Shown: positions 17,354-28,793 of the stretch, in pieces | How positions within the stretch are numbered: the stretch's first letter is position 1 | Layout: each line of letters starts with the position of its first letter | Made by a program: the position numbers and the translations under genes | Assembly (NCBI RefSeq): GCF_020179605.1 | Contig: NZ_JAINZO010000002.1 | Span: 1,674,001 to 1,738,000 of the forward strand | Reading direction: 5' to 3' | DNA from: Geomonas agri | GTDB taxonomy: Bacteria; Desulfobacterota; Desulfuromonadia; Geobacterales; Geobacteraceae | DNA length: 64,000 nt | Notes under the pieces: generated by a model | Told to the model about the DNA's origin: nothing | Databases searched by the model: none | What the model saw: only the letters and a program-made list of their open reading frames with translations

Positions 17354-17404
17354 AGAACAACCCCCAAACTGTTCCCGACCGTAGCGCCTGAGTGTTTAGG
17401 TGGA

Positions 17405-17454
17405 GCTTGCCCACCGTAGCTTTAGCGAAGGTGGGAAGCTTTAGCGAAGGTGGG
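17405..17454. repeat. GCTTGCCCACC...GGTGGG repeat, copy 2 with duplicated arm
   Basis: CCCACCGTAGCTTTAGCGAAGGTGGG-type element at 17410-17435. The 3' part (AAGCTTTAGCGAAGGTGGG) is directly repeated at 17436-17454, which suggests slippage or a local duplication. It lies in the hisI leader region. Confidence 0.75.
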
Positions 17455-17550
17455 AGGCGTGTCTACATAATCATTGACACAAGTTGGGCCGGAGGTGTAT
17501 TAAAAGACACTTTTTTATCACTAAACGCGGTAGAAGGACTGAGAGAAGCC

Positions 17551-17928
17551 ATGATAAAGATCGATTTCGAGAAGATGGGTGGACTGATCCCTGCTGTTAT
17601 CCAGGACAACGAAAGCGGGGAAGTGTTGATGGTCGCGTTCATGGACGAGAAGACCCTGAACCTGACCCTGGAAACCGGCAAGACCTGGTTCTTCAGCCGC
17701 ACCAGGAACAAGTACTGGATGAAGGGCGAAGAGTCCGGCAACACCCAGGAAGTGATCGAGGTGCTTACCGACTGCGACGCCGACACCGTGGTGATCAAGG
17801 TAAAGCAGAACGGGCCCGCCGCCTGCCACACCGGCAACCGGAGCTGCTTCTACGTAAAATACGAGAACGGCACCTGGGTCGAGCACTCCAACCCGCTCTT
17901 CGATCCCAACACCGTCTACAAGAAATAA
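17551..17928 (+). CDS. hisI: Phosphoribosyl-AMP cyclohydrolase
   Basis: The 125-residue enzyme opens the ring of phosphoribosyl-AMP in the third step of histidine synthesis. Diagnostic features are [28 protein letters not shown], the metal ligands in TDCDADTV, and the Zn-binding Cys residues in [11 protein letters not shown]. It lacks a HisE domain, so it is the monofunctional form. The ATG at 17551 follows GAGAGAAG and is preferred over longer readings whose N-termini run through the repeat at 17.4 kb. hisG follows after a hairpin. Confidence 0.94.
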   Translation: MIKIDFEKMGGLIPAVIQDNESGEVLMVAFMDEKTLNLTLETGKTWFFSRTRNKYWMKGEESGNTQEVIEVLTDCDADTVVIKVKQNGPAACHTGNRSCFYVKYENGTWVEHSNPLFDPNTVYKK

Positions 17929-17935
17929 CATGACC

Positions 17936-17969
17936 AGCCACGGGGCTTCCGCTTCGTGGCTTTTTTTTT
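17936..17969 (+). terminator. Intrinsic terminator between hisI and hisG
   Basis: AGCCACG pairs with CGTGGCT across a short loop and is followed by nine T residues. It may terminate or attenuate transcription into hisG, which starts about 30 bases downstream. Confidence 0.88.
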
Positions 17970-18002
17970 CTTAATTCAATGTGAGTCAAGAGAGGGAATG
18001 AA

Positions 18003-18875
18003 ATGGAAAAGTTGAAGCTCGGCATCCCCAAGGGGAGCCTTGAAAACGCCACCGTCGACCTGTTCAAGAAAGCCGGCTGGCAGATATCGATCTCGTCGCG
18101 CAGCTATTTCCCCGGTATTGACGACGATGAGATCAAGTGCTCCCTGATCCGTCCGCAGGAGATGGGCAAGTACGTGGAACGCGGCACCATCGACGTTGGC
18201 ATTGCCGGCCGCGACTGGATCCGCGAGAACGAGTCCGATGTCATCGAAGTCTGCGAGATGGTCTACTCCAAGGTCTCCCGCCGTCCCGCCCGCTGGGTGC
18301 TGGTCGTGAACGGCGACTCCAAGATTCAGGGGCCCGAGGACCTGCGTGGCGGCACCATCTCCACCGAGCTTGTCGGCTTCACCAAGCGCTACTTCGCCGA
18401 GAGAAACATCCCCGTCACCGTCGAGTTCTCTTGGGGTGCCACCGAGGCGAAGGTTGTCGAGGGCCTCTGCGACGCCATCGTTGAAGTAACGGAGACTGGT
18501 TCCACCATCAAGGCCAACGGTCTCAGGATCGTCACCGAGCTGATGGAATCTGTCCCGGTCATGGTCGTCAACAAGGCCGCCTGGGAAGATCCCTGGAAGC
18601 GCGCCAAGATCGAGCAGATCGCCACCCTGCTGCAGTCCTCGCTGCGCGCCGAGGGCATGGTCGGTCTCAAGATGAACGCGCCGAAAGAGAAGGTTGCCGA
18701 GATCACCGCCGTCATCCCTAGTTTGAAGAGCCCGACCGTCGCCAACCACTACAACTCCGACTGGGTTTCCATCGAGAGCATAATGCCCGAACAAGAAGTC
18801 CGCCGCATCGTCCCCGAGCTCATCAAACTCGGCGCCGAAGGCATTGTGGAATACTCCCTCAACAAGATCATCTAA
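18003..18875 (+). CDS. hisG: ATP phosphoribosyltransferase, long form
   Basis: The 290-residue enzyme joins ATP and PRPP, the committed step of histidine synthesis. The catalytic part has [11 protein letters not shown] at the start, [18 protein letters not shown], and the PRPP-binding segment [18 protein letters not shown]. The length fits HisG_L, with a C-terminal regulatory ACT-like domain (about 215-290) for histidine feedback. It needs no HisZ partner. The ATG is preceded by GAGAGGGAATGAA. It is paired with hisI on the same strand. Confidence 0.95.
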   Translation: MEKLKLGIPKGSLENATVDLFKKAGWQISISSRSYFPGIDDDEIKCSLIRPQEMGKYVERGTIDVGIAGRDWIRENESDVIEVCEMVYSKVSRRPARWVLVVNGDSKIQGPEDLRGGTISTELVGFTKRYFAERNIPVTVEFSWGATEAKVVEGLCDAIVEVTETGSTIKANGLRIVTELMESVPVMVVNKAAWEDPWKRAKIEQIATLLQSSLRAEGMVGLKMNAPKEKVAEITAVIPSLKSPTVANHYNSDWVSIESIMPEQEVRRIVPELIKLGAEGIVEYSLNKII

Positions 18876-18892
18876 GGCTGCAGCCAGTAAAA

Positions 18893-18931
18893 AAAGGAGG
18901 CCCACTTCAACAAGTGGGCCTCCTTTAGTTT
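18893..18931 (+). terminator. Intrinsic terminator after hisG
   Basis: AAAGGAGGCCCACTT and AAGTGGGCCTCCTTT form a perfect 15-base-pair stem with a four-base loop, and TTTTT follows shortly after. On the minus strand it also lies just past the end of the DUF3365 gene, so it may work both ways. Confidence 0.92.
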
Positions 18932-18972
18932 TTCGCGGGACGATGGCCCCGAGATATGGTGCCGGTTTTGAA

Positions 18973-19698
18973 CTAGAGCACCGGAACTATGACGCTGATG
19001 GCTCCACGCAGGTCGCCATCCCTGTATCCTTCCTTCTTATGTCCCGAAACGTCAACTGTACCTGCCGGATCGCCATGACAACCGAGGCAGGCCTTGGAGA
19101 TGTAAATCGGTACCATGTACCTCACCACCTTCTTCCCATCCACCGTTAACTCCTCGCTATGGCTTTGGTCCTTGTTCCCGCCGACGAATTTCGCCAGTAT
19201 GGTCGTCTCATATTCGTCGGGTTTGTTGTAGGCTCCGCGGAATTTGAGGCTCGTTTGTTTGATCCGGATATCAGAGCGTTTTTCCAGGGCCGCACCGACC
19301 TTCGCCCCAAACGCCGCCGGATTGAAACCCTTGAATCCCTTCCCCTCCTGATTGATCAAGGGCTGCGCTTCGGTAATGACTTGTTTTGCGGACTGATGAA
19401 TTTCTGAGAGGGCTTTTCCAAAGGCGTCGTCCGCCATCTTCGTGATATCAGCCGAGGTTCTGCGCAGAAACTCCAGCCGCACCTGTTGTTCGTACACATC
19501 AGCCGTGAAACCCTTGTTGCCTTTATCTGGATCGTTGATCAGCGATTGGTTCGTCGCCAGCACAGCACGGGCGGAAAGGAGGTATTCAGTCAGTGCGACG
19601 GCGACCGACTCCTCCTTTTCGGAAGCGCGCAAGCTGCTGACAGAGATGATGCTTCCCACGATGACAATCAATGCTACAGCTACAATACGAAACAACAT
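18973..19698 (-). CDS. Exported DUF3365 (Tll0287-like) heme protein
   Basis: The 241-residue product starts with a hydrophobic segment (LFRIVAVALIVIVGSIISV) that is either a signal peptide or a membrane anchor. The rest matches the Tll0287-like domain, ending in KACLGCHGDPAGT, which contains one CxxCH motif for covalent heme, then RDGDLRGAISVIVP. This domain is usually the sensing part of heme-dependent chemoreceptors or kinases, but here it stands alone with no output domain. It may be a periplasmic redox or gas sensor subunit; function is inferred only from family. GGAGGGGGAATC precedes the ATG. Confidence 0.85.
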   Translation of the reverse strand: MLFRIVAVALIVIVGSIISVSSLRASEKEESVAVALTEYLLSARAVLATNQSLINDPDKGNKGFTADVYEQQVRLEFLRRTSADITKMADDAFGKALSEIHQSAKQVITEAQPLINQEGKGFKGFNPAAFGAKVGAALEKRSDIRIKQTSLKFRGAYNKPDEYETTILAKFVGGNKDQSHSEELTVDGKKVVRYMVPIYISKACLGCHGDPAGTVDVSGHKKEGYRDGDLRGAISVIVPVL

Positions 19699-19883
19699 GA
19701 TTCCCCCTCCTGACCGGTAGTCGGCAGCGCCTGTCGTTAACTCACAGGACGCGTGCCGTGATGAGATACTGAAGCTAGGATATCGGGGGCAGAACCTTAT
19801 TCATTAAGTAGGGGAAAAACCCCTGGCTGTTTCGCAAAAACTGAGGGATGACGGTGAGAGCAGACGCAGCACTCCGCCTGCCT

Positions 19884-20081
19884 TCATCTTCTTTCGTGCG
19901 CCTTTTTACCGTGCACACGTTCGTAGGCCCGGCAGAAGGGGCAGACGTCCTCCTCGATCTTGTTCACGAAATCATAGACGAGGCCCTTTTGGTGATAGCG
20001 GGCATGGAGGCATACGGGGCAGAGTTCACACACTTTTGCCATTGCTTTGTCGAGAGCAGTGAGGTTCTCGGTAGGGGGCAT
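19884..20081 (-). CDS. Small Cys-rich protein, probable zinc ribbon
   Basis: The 65-residue product has Cys18, Cys21 and Cys24 (CELCPVC) and Cys47 and Cys50 (CPFC). This layout suits one zinc-ribbon-type site. The N-terminal part is helical and the tail is basic (HGKKAHERR). An AAGGA RBS lies before the ATG, and codon use is normal, so I treat it as real. No family is recognised and the neighbours give no clear role. Confidence 0.6.
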   Translation of the reverse strand: MPPTENLTALDKAMAKVCELCPVCLHARYHQKGLVYDFVNKIEEDVCPFCRAYERVHGKKAHERR

Positions 20082-20232
20082 GATCCGGTCCTTTTAACGA
20101 TGTTGGTAGGTCTAGCAAACTCCTTGGTTGCAGGGCATCCTAAACTCCCGTCCCCGCCTTGACAAGGATTAACCCCATTTGGGGTACAGGAACCGTTTTA
20201 GGAGTATTGGCAAGGCCAGGCGCGCAATCTCC

Positions 20233-20259
20233 TAAAGTTATCCTGCATCATACCGATCA
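20233..20259 (+). promoter_or_regulatory. Sigma-28 (FliA)-type promoter for chemoreceptor gene
   Basis: TAAAGTTA (20233-20240), an 11-base spacer and ACCGATCA (20252-20259) match the enterobacterial FliA consensus TAAAGTTT-N11-GCCGATAA at 13 of 16 positions. It lies about 40 bases before the chemoreceptor ATG and suggests flagellar-regulon control. Confidence 0.65.
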
Positions 20260-20297
20260 GGTCTGGGATATACAGCGCCTACTGCTTGGGGGATTGG

Positions 20298-21911
20298 ATG
20301 AGTATTGCCAAAAAAATGTTGCTCGCTTTGGGTATGACCACTGTCATAGTGCTCATCTGCATCATGATACCACTGCTGACCTCGCACCGGCTGGATGACG
20401 TCAGGAACCAGCTCTCAGATTACTCGGGGTTGAGTGAAGAGGCGACCATGGCTCAGGAACTCCAGTTGCAAATCGCCAACCTTTGGCAGTTTCTCACGGA
20501 TGCCAGCCTCACCAGGGACAGGGAATCAATAGACAAGGACGCGAAGACCGCTTATGACAAAGCATCCCAACTTGTGGAACGGATGCAAAAGTACACGCAG
20601 CATTCTGCTGGGTATAGTGCCGACCTGAAGAAGATCGAGACCGCACTTCCGGCGATGTGGCAGACAGGCTGCCGGATGTATGACGCCTACGGCAGGAGCC
20701 CCCAGGAGGGGAATGCCGTGATGGAGGAGTACGACAAGGTCTGCGATACGACCATCCAGACGGCGATGGTTATGGTGAAACATAGCCAGGCGGACGGCCG
20801 GACGCAGATGCAGGGTATCCTTTCCAAACTGAGCCTGCTGACCACCCATGTGTACACCAGCGGTGGCGTCGCCACGGCAATTGGCGTACTCATCATCGCC
20901 CTTGTGGTCTGGGTGCGGCGTTCGATAATGCAGTCGTTAAAAACGATGGTCAAGGAAGTGGAATCCCTTACCAACGGCAACCTGAGCTGCAAGTTCGATG
21001 CAACCGGCAACGATGAACTCGCCACGGTGAGCGGGATGCTGAACCGCTTGATAGAAACGCTGCATCGGACCGTGAGTAACATAGCGGCGACCTCGTCCCG
21101 GATATCGACTGCGTCGCTGCAACTGCACAGCACCTCCGACCACATCGCCGCGGGAGCCAGGGACGTGGCGGAACAGGCCGGTTCGGTAGCTACGGCCAGC
21201 GTCGAGATGTCGGCAACCTCCGGTGAGATCGCCAATAACTGCCGTATGGCTTCGGCGGGAACGCAGAGCGCCTCCCAGGCCGCTTCGGTCGGTGCCGACG
21301 TGGTAGAGAAAACCGTCTCGGTTATGGGACAGATCGCAGACACGGTGCAGGAGTCCACCCGTACCGTGGAGAGCCTGGGGGCACGGGGAGACCAAATCGG
21401 CACCATCATCGGCACCATCGAGGACATTGCGGACCAGACCAACCTGCTGGCCCTCAATGCAGCCATCGAGGCGGCACGGGCCGGCGAGCAGGGGCGCGGC
21501 TTTGCTGTCGTGGCGGACGAGGTCCGTGCCCTTGCCGAACGGACCACGCGGGCGACCAGGGAAATTGGAGAAATGATCCAGGCCATCCAACGGGAGACGA
21601 AGAGCGCCGTCGACGCAATGGAGAGCGGCGTGTCACAGGTTGGCAACGGCAAGGCGGAGGCGGCGCGCTCCGGAGAGGCGATCAGGGACATCCTGGCCCA
21701 TATCGCCGCCGCTGGCCGGCAGGTGGAGACCATTGCGCTGGCTGCCAACGAGCAAAGCAGTGTCACCAACACGATATCGGACAACATTCAGCAAATCACG
21801 CATCTCGCCCACCTGACGTCCGATGATGCCAATCAGTCCGCCGCCGCTGCGGCCGATCTGAACCGGACCGCAGCGGACTTGCAGGAGCTGGTACGTTGGT
21901 TCAAGCTGTGA
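20298..21911 (+). CDS. Methyl-accepting chemotaxis protein (four-helix-bundle sensor)
   Basis: The 537-residue chemoreceptor has a first membrane helix (about 8-26), a periplasmic helical domain of about 165 residues (4HB_MCP-like), a second helix (about 195-213), HAMP and a long cytoplasmic coiled coil. The signalling tip reads [20 protein letters not shown], the CheA/CheW contact site. It ends ELVRWFKL with no NWETF-type CheR-tethering tail. The ATG at 20298 has GGGGGA four bases upstream; a TTG at 20286 is possible. The ligand is unknown. The nearby CheV and the FliA-type promoter hint at a motility array. Confidence 0.93.
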   Translation: MSIAKKMLLALGMTTVIVLICIMIPLLTSHRLDDVRNQLSDYSGLSEEATMAQELQLQIANLWQFLTDASLTRDRESIDKDAKTAYDKASQLVERMQKYTQHSAGYSADLKKIETALPAMWQTGCRMYDAYGRSPQEGNAVMEEYDKVCDTTIQTAMVMVKHSQADGRTQMQGILSKLSLLTTHVYTSGGVATAIGVLIIALVVWVRRSIMQSLKTMVKEVESLTNGNLSCKFDATGNDELATVSGMLNRLIETLHRTVSNIAATSSRISTASLQLHSTSDHIAAGARDVAEQAGSVATASVEMSATSGEIANNCRMASAGTQSASQAASVGADVVEKTVSVMGQIADTVQESTRTVESLGARGDQIGTIIGTIEDIADQTNLLALNAAIEAARAGEQGRGFAVVADEVRALAERTTRATREIGEMIQAIQRETKSAVDAMESGVSQVGNGKAEAARSGEAIRDILAHIAAAGRQVETIALAANEQSSVTNTISDNIQQITHLAHLTSDDANQSAAAAADLNRTAADLQELVRWFKL

Positions 21912-21927
21912 GCCTTACTAGGCAGGC

Positions 21928-22905
21928 TCAGTCAGGGACCAGAATCGTGGAGCCGGTGGTCTGGCGTGCCTCCAGTTCACGGTGGGCCTGGGCCGCGTCC
22001 TGCAGTCTAAAGCTCCGGTTGATCTCTATCCTGACCTTGCCAGAGATTACCATCTCGAACAGCTCGGCGGCAGCCTTTTCCAACTCTGACCGTTTGGCGA
22101 TGTAGGTAGCGAGCCCGGTGCGGGTCAGGTACAGGGAGCCCAGTTGCGAAAGCTGCAGGAGATCCACCGGCGGCACTGGGCCGGAAGCGTTGCCGAAGCT
22201 CACCATCAGGCCGCGGGGGCGCAGGCACTTGAGCGAGGTCTCGAAGGTGTCCTTTCCTACCGAATCGTACACTACCGCGGCCCCTTCTCCGCCGGTAATT
22301 TCCTTCACCCGCTCCAGGATGTTTTCGGTGCGATAGTTGATGCAGTAGTCGGCGCCGTGCTGCCGCGCCAGCTCGCACTTTTCCTCCGATCCGGCAGTGC
22401 CTATGACCCTTGCGCCGAGCGCCCGCAGCCATTGGCAGGCGATGGTGCCGACACCTCCGGCGGCGGCGTGGAACACTACCGTTTCTCCGGCCTGCACCTG
22501 GTAGGTCCTTCGGACCAGGTACTGAACGGTAAGCCCCTTGAGCATCATTCCCGCAGCCTGCTCGAAGGAGACTGCATCAGGTAGCAGGCAGAGCCGGTCC
22601 GCCTTGATGACCCGCGATTCGCAGTAGCCGCCGCCGGAAGTGCCCGCGTATGCGACGCGGTCTCCGGGCTGGAACAGTGTAACTCCCTCGCCGACCGCCT
22701 CGACCACGCCGGCTCCTTCGTTGCCGGCTATCGCCGGCAGCGGCATCTTGTAAAGCCCGCTGCGCTGGTACACGTCAACGAAGTTCACCCCGACCGCCTT
22801 GTGCCGGATGCGCACCTCCCCGGGACCCGGCTCCGGTACCGCGACATCCATCCACCTCAACACTTCCGGACCACCAAATTCTTCGAAGCAAATCGCTTTG
22901 GTCAT
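21928..22905 (-). CDS. qor: NADPH:quinone oxidoreductase (zeta-crystallin-like MDR)
   Basis: The 325-residue medium-chain dehydrogenase/reductase lacks the zinc ligands of alcohol dehydrogenases. It has the GroES-like domain (GVNFVDVYQRSGLY), GNEGAGVVEAVGEGV, and the Rossmann motif AAAGGVGTIACQW for NADPH. The family reduces quinones by one electron or acts on enones; the substrate is not fixed by sequence. GGAGGCAGCA precedes the ATG. It lies between two chemoreceptor genes but on the other strand, with no evident link. Confidence 0.9.
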   Translation of the reverse strand: MTKAICFEEFGGPEVLRWMDVAVPEPGPGEVRIRHKAVGVNFVDVYQRSGLYKMPLPAIAGNEGAGVVEAVGEGVTLFQPGDRVAYAGTSGGGYCESRVIKADRLCLLPDAVSFEQAAGMMLKGLTVQYLVRRTYQVQAGETVVFHAAAGGVGTIACQWLRALGARVIGTAGSEEKCELARQHGADYCINYRTENILERVKEITGGEGAAVVYDSVGKDTFETSLKCLRPRGLMVSFGNASGPVPPVDLLQLSQLGSLYLTRTGLATYIAKRSELEKAAAELFEMVISGKVRIEINRSFRLQDAAQAHRELEARQTTGSTILVPD

Positions 22906-22973
22906 TGCTGCCTCCTTGATGAGAGCTGGGCCCTGTGCGTGGCCGGTCTCAATCTGATTTCACGATATTGTCT

Positions 22974-23000
22974 TAAGCTCCAGTCTCGTGAAGCCGAAAT
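22974..23000 (+). promoter_or_regulatory. Possible sigma-28-type promoter for second chemoreceptor
   Basis: TAAGCTCC, an 11-base spacer and GCCGAAAT lie about 80 bases before the chemoreceptor start. The -10 half is good (6 of 8), the -35 half weak (4 of 8). Support comes mainly from the correct spacing and gene class. Confidence 0.4.
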
Positions 23001-23082
23001 ACTGAGTAGCAAAGCAGTGCCCTCGGTACGTGTTGCTGAAACTACCATCTATGCAGTCAAATGATAGCAAGAGGAGCTCATC

Positions 23083-24798
23083 ATGAAAAGCAGCGGGTTC
23101 AGCATTAAGGTAAAGGTTCTCGTTGGTGCGTCGCTCGTGGTCATGCTGCTTGCGGTGGTGTTGATCGGCATTGCCCGGCACGCCATTCTCAGTACCAACG
23201 AGACTGGTTACGAGATACTGAAGTCGAAAACGATCGAGTCCCGCAAGCAGGAGTTGAAGAGCGAGATCGCCGTCGCCCTTGCGATCATCGACTCCGTGTA
23301 CAACGAGGCCAAGGCATCAGGGGGCGACATGGAGGCGGCAAAGAAACGTGCCTTGGAACTGCTGCGCCCGGTTAGGTTTTTCGAGAACAAGAGCGGGTAC
23401 TTCATGGTGCACGCCCTGGAAGGGGACCACGCGCGTGCGATCCTGGTCCCGGTGAAGACCGAGCTCGAGGGAAAGGATATTACGGATCTCAAGGACAAGA
23501 AGGACAAGATGTTCGTGCGCGAGTTCGTCAGGGCCGCGCGCTCCGGCGGCGGCTTCGTGGAGTACGCCTTCCCGAAGACGCCTGACGGGCCGCCACTGCA
23601 AAAACTCACCTACATCGGCCACTTCGCCCCCTGGGACTGGGAGGTCGGCACCGGCGTCTACACCGACGATCTGGAAGCGGAAGCCGCCAAGATCAGGGCC
23701 AAGGGGGTCGAGCACGCTAACCTCCAGTTTTCCTGGATGCTTGGTGCCGCCGTAGTGGTCTTCATCCTCAGCGTAGCCGCGCTCGGCTTCGGCATCGGGA
23801 TAGCCCTGAAACCGCTGCGCAGTATCGTGGAGATGGCCCGGGAGCTGGCCCAGGGCGAGGGGGACCTTACCAGGAGACTCCCGGTCCAGGCCCAGGACGA
23901 GGTGGGCAAACTTTCCGAGGCCTTCAACCTGTTCATCGAGAAGATCCAGTTGATCATGCAGGACGTGGTGGCAGAAAGCAGGGATGTCGGCAGCTCCAGC
24001 GAACGTCTTTCCGGGATTTCGGACGGCATCGCCGCCGACATCGACAACTTGGCCGCTAAGTCGGCATCGGTGGCTACGGCAAGCGAAGAGATGGCGGCCA
24101 CCACCAATGACATCGCTGCCAACTGCATGAGCGCCGCCGATGGGGCCAAGCTTGCCAGCAGTAAGGCGACCACCGGTGCCGCCATCCTGGACAAGACTCT
24201 TGAGTCGATGCGCCGGCTTGCAGAACAGGTCACGGCCTCGGCGCAGACGGTGGAAGGTCTGGGGGCACGCTCCGACCAGATCGGCGCCATCATCAGCACC
24301 ATCGAGGACATTGCCGACCAGACCAACCTCCTCGCCCTCAATGCGGCCATCGAGGCGGCACGCGCCGGCGAACAGGGACGGGGCTTCGCGGTGGTTGCCG
24401 ACGAGGTGCGCGCGCTGGCAGAGCGTACCGCCCGTGCCACCCGAGAGATCGGTGAGATGATCAAGGGAATCCAGTCTGAGACCAAGGCGGCTGTCGCCGT
24501 AATGGAGGCCGGCGTGCGCGAGGTCGAGATCGGCAGCGAGGAGGCGGCGCGCTCGGGAACCGCGCTGAAAGAGATCCTGGACCAGGTGGACCGCGTGACG
24601 GAACAGGTGAACCAGATCGCCACCGCAGCCGAGGAGCAAAGTGCTGCTACCGGCGAGATCGCAGCCAACGTGCAGCAGGTAAACCAGGGGCTGCAGGAAG
24701 GGGCCCGGAGCCTGCGGGACTCGTCCCGCCTGGCCTACGGCATGAAGGAGCGCTCCGACGACTTGAACCGCGTCATAGGGAAGTTCCGGCTTTCCTAG
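23083..24798 (+). CDS. Methyl-accepting chemotaxis protein with single Cache sensor
   Basis: The 571-residue chemoreceptor has membrane helices at about 12-30 and 212-233. Between them is an sCache_2-type domain with [13 protein letters not shown], then [19 protein letters not shown], the typical end of this domain. HAMP follows ([21 protein letters not shown] begins it), then the signalling region with [20 protein letters not shown]. sCache_2 sensors often bind small organic acids; the ligand here is unknown. GAGGAG precedes the ATG. No CheR-tethering pentapeptide is present. Confidence 0.94.
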   Translation: MKSSGFSIKVKVLVGASLVVMLLAVVLIGIARHAILSTNETGYEILKSKTIESRKQELKSEIAVALAIIDSVYNEAKASGGDMEAAKKRALELLRPVRFFENKSGYFMVHALEGDHARAILVPVKTELEGKDITDLKDKKDKMFVREFVRAARSGGGFVEYAFPKTPDGPPLQKLTYIGHFAPWDWEVGTGVYTDDLEAEAAKIRAKGVEHANLQFSWMLGAAVVVFILSVAALGFGIGIALKPLRSIVEMARELAQGEGDLTRRLPVQAQDEVGKLSEAFNLFIEKIQLIMQDVVAESRDVGSSSERLSGISDGIAADIDNLAAKSASVATASEEMAATTNDIAANCMSAADGAKLASSKATTGAAILDKTLESMRRLAEQVTASAQTVEGLGARSDQIGAIISTIEDIADQTNLLALNAAIEAARAGEQGRGFAVVADEVRALAERTARATREIGEMIKGIQSETKAAVAVMEAGVREVEIGSEEAARSGTALKEILDQVDRVTEQVNQIATAAEEQSAATGEIAANVQQVNQGLQEGARSLRDSSRLAYGMKERSDDLNRVIGKFRLS

Positions 24799-24831
24799 GA
24801 GTGCCGTGACTGAGGACCGTTTTATTGCACG

Positions 24832-24866
24832 AAAAAAGGCCGTCCCGGAGGGGACGGCCTTTTTTC
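24832..24866 (+). terminator. Intrinsic terminator after chemoreceptor
   Basis: AAGGCCGTCC and GGACGGCCTT form the stem, with a run of six T residues after it. Confidence 0.93.
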
Positions 24867-24946
24867 TTCTATGCTTGCTGCCACGGAGGCAGCAGGGGGA
24901 GGCGAAAGGCCTTCGCGTTTCCGCCTGCTCCCCCCGCGACAATGGG

Positions 24947-25138
24947 TTACGAGATCATCTCGCAGTCGTCTTCGGGCCAGCTGTCCAGGCTACCGTCGGG
25001 TAGTTCCACCTGCACGGTGTCCCCCTCGATAGTGCAGCCGTAGCTCAAGCCGATCTCGCCGGTCTTAGTGTTCTTAACCTGGACCCGCTGCTCCTTCCTC
25101 TCCGTCGTGTCACATATCTCTGAATGTACCCTTTTCAT
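24947..25138 (-). CDS. Small hypothetical acidic protein
   Basis: The 63-residue product has a strong RBS (CAGGAGGTTACC) directly before the ATG and a codon pattern like its neighbours. It begins MKRVHSEICDT and ends WPEDDCEMIS. The middle (NTKTGEIGLSYGCTIEG, then VQVELPDGSLDSW) looks like a small beta-barrel or SH3-like fold. Three Cys residues occur (9, 35, 59). I do not recognise a family. It lies 50 bases downstream of pckA's end on the opposite side of the convergent gap, reading the same way as pckA, so it could be at the tail of the pckA transcript. Confidence 0.6.
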   Translation of the reverse strand: MKRVHSEICDTTERKEQRVQVKNTKTGEIGLSYGCTIEGDTVQVELPDGSLDSWPEDDCEMIS

Positions 25139-25190
25139 GGTAACCTCCTGAGCTTTGTCTTAATGATAGCAGCGTCGTTTCCCGGTGCAA

Positions 25191-26780
25191 CTAGAGAACT
25201 GAAGCGATCTCGGGCGATGCAGTCTCCTTGAACTGCTCGAAGTTCTTGCGGAACATCGCGACGAGCTTCTGCGCCATTGCGTCGTAGGCGGCCTTGTCGC
25301 TCCAGGCGTTTCTCGCGTTCAGGATCTCCGCCGGTACCCCTGGACAGCTCTCGGGGATGTCCAGGCCGAACACCGGATCCTTGACGAAGCTCGCCGCGCT
25401 TAGCGTCCCGTCCAGCGCAGCGTTGACCAGGGCGCGCGAGTACCCGATCTTCATCCTCGCCCCCACGCCGGGGCCGCCTCCGCTCCAGCCGGTGTTCACC
25501 AGCCAGCAGTCGACCTTGTTGGAGCCGATCTTCTTGCCGAGGAGGTCGGCGTACAAGGACGGCCTGAGCGCCATGAAGGGAGCGCCGAAGCAGGCGGAGA
25601 AGGTGGCTTGCGGCTCGGTTACGCCCGCTTCGGTTCCGGCCACCTTGGCGGTGTAGCCGGACAGGAAGTGGTACATGGCCTGCGCGGGGGTGAGCCGTGC
25701 GATCGGCGGCAAGACGCCGAAGGCGTCGCAGGTGAGCATGATCACGTTGGTGGGGTGGCCGCCGGTACCGCCGGGGATGATGTTGGGAATGTGGGTGATA
25801 GGGTAGGAGGCCCGGGTGTTCTCGGTGAACGAGGCGTCGTCGAGATCAATGCGGCGCGAGATGGTATCTATGGCGACGTTCTCCAGGATGGTGCCGAAGC
25901 GCCGGGTGCACTGGTAGATCTCCGGCTCGCTCTCGGCGGAGAGGTTGATCACCTTGGCGTAGCATCCCCCTTCGAAGTTGAAGACGCCGTCCTCGTCCCA
26001 GCCGTGCTCGTCGTCGCCGATGAGAAGCCGGTTAGGGGCGGCGGAGAGCGTGGTCTTGCCGGTGCCGGAAAGGCCGAAGAAGATGGCCACGTCGCCGTCG
26101 AGGCCGGTATTGGCGGAGCAGTGCATCGACATCACGTTCTTTTGCGGTAGCAGGTAGTTGAGTACGGTGAAGATCGACTTCTTGATCTCGCCGGCGTAGC
26201 TGGTGCCGCCGATGATCACCATCTTCCTGGCGAAGTTGATGATGATGAAGGCTTCCGAATTGGTGCCGTCGACGCTGGGCTGGGCGTGAAAGGCGGGGAG
26301 GTCGATGACGGTGAACTCGGTCTGGTGGGTGAGCAGCTCCTCCTGTGTTGCGCGCAGGAACATGTTGCGGGCGAACAGGGAATGCCAGGCGCGTTCGGTT
26401 ATGATGCGCACCGGGATGCGGTGGTCCGGGCTCGCCCCGGCGAAGCAGTCTTGGACGAACAGGTCGCGCCCTTGCATGTAGTTACACATCTTCTGGTACA
26501 GCGCATCGAATTTGTCCGCCGGGAAGGGGCGGTTCACCTTGCCCCAGTTGACGTGTGCGCTCGAGGAGGGCTCGTCGACTATGAACTTGTCGTTGGCGGC
26601 GCGCCCGGTGTAGTGCCCGGTCTTCACCGCCAGTGCGCCCAGGTGCGAGATGAGCCCCTCGCCGCGGCGCACTACCTGTTCGTAGAGGACGGAAGTGGGG
26701 GAGGTCCAGTAGATCAGGTTCGCGTTGTGGATGCCGTGCTGCTCGAGTCCGTTACCCCTGGTGATATCGTTTAATCTCAC
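25191..26780 (-). CDS. pckA: Phosphoenolpyruvate carboxykinase, ATP type
   Basis: The 529-residue enzyme interconverts oxaloacetate and phosphoenolpyruvate with ATP. The N-terminus has GALAVKTGHYTGRAANDKFI, the P-loop is GLSGTGKTTLSA (about 237), and the metal site includes DDEHGW. Length matches the ATP-dependent family (about 530). The GTG start at 26780 follows GGAGGGA. It lies directly downstream of the GTP-type enzyme gene, but a strong terminator separates them, so each is probably expressed independently. Confidence 0.95.
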   Translation of the reverse strand: MRLNDITRGNGLEQHGIHNANLIYWTSPTSVLYEQVVRRGEGLISHLGALAVKTGHYTGRAANDKFIVDEPSSSAHVNWGKVNRPFPADKFDALYQKMCNYMQGRDLFVQDCFAGASPDHRIPVRIITERAWHSLFARNMFLRATQEELLTHQTEFTVIDLPAFHAQPSVDGTNSEAFIIINFARKMVIIGGTSYAGEIKKSIFTVLNYLLPQKNVMSMHCSANTGLDGDVAIFFGLSGTGKTTLSAAPNRLLIGDDEHGWDEDGVFNFEGGCYAKVINLSAESEPEIYQCTRRFGTILENVAIDTISRRIDLDDASFTENTRASYPITHIPNIIPGGTGGHPTNVIMLTCDAFGVLPPIARLTPAQAMYHFLSGYTAKVAGTEAGVTEPQATFSACFGAPFMALRPSLYADLLGKKIGSNKVDCWLVNTGWSGGGPGVGARMKIGYSRALVNAALDGTLSAASFVKDPVFGLDIPESCPGVPAEILNARNAWSDKAAYDAMAQKLVAMFRKNFEQFKETASPEIASVL

Positions 26781-26874
26781 TGCTCCCTCCCTGTCTCGTT
26801 GCCTCTCTCATTGGATCTGCGACAAGCTTAAAAGATATCAGGGGTAGGTAGCTTTGCAACCGGCGCGGCAAAGC

Positions 26875-26910
26875 AAAAGGGCCCCGGTCATTAAGACCGG
26901 GGCCCTTGCT
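26875..26910 (-). terminator. Intrinsic terminator of the GTP-type carboxykinase gene
   Basis: AAGGGCCCCGGTC (26877-26889) and GACCGGGGCCCTT (26895-26907) form a perfect stem. On the minus strand it is followed by TTTTG. It lies about 30 bases past the pckG stop. Confidence 0.9.
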
Positions 26911-26936
26911 TGTTTCATTGGTACTTCGACGACTTA

Positions 26937-28793
<1,857 letters not shown>

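Noticed and set aside
17405..17454. CRISPR-like short repeats
   Set aside because: Only one and a half copies in tandem, no regular spacers and no cas genes.
20082..20232. Cyclic di-GMP (GEMM) riboswitch before the chemoreceptor gene
   Set aside because: Geobacteraceae have many, but I could not find the conserved core sequences here or before the PilZ, cytochrome and carboxykinase genes.
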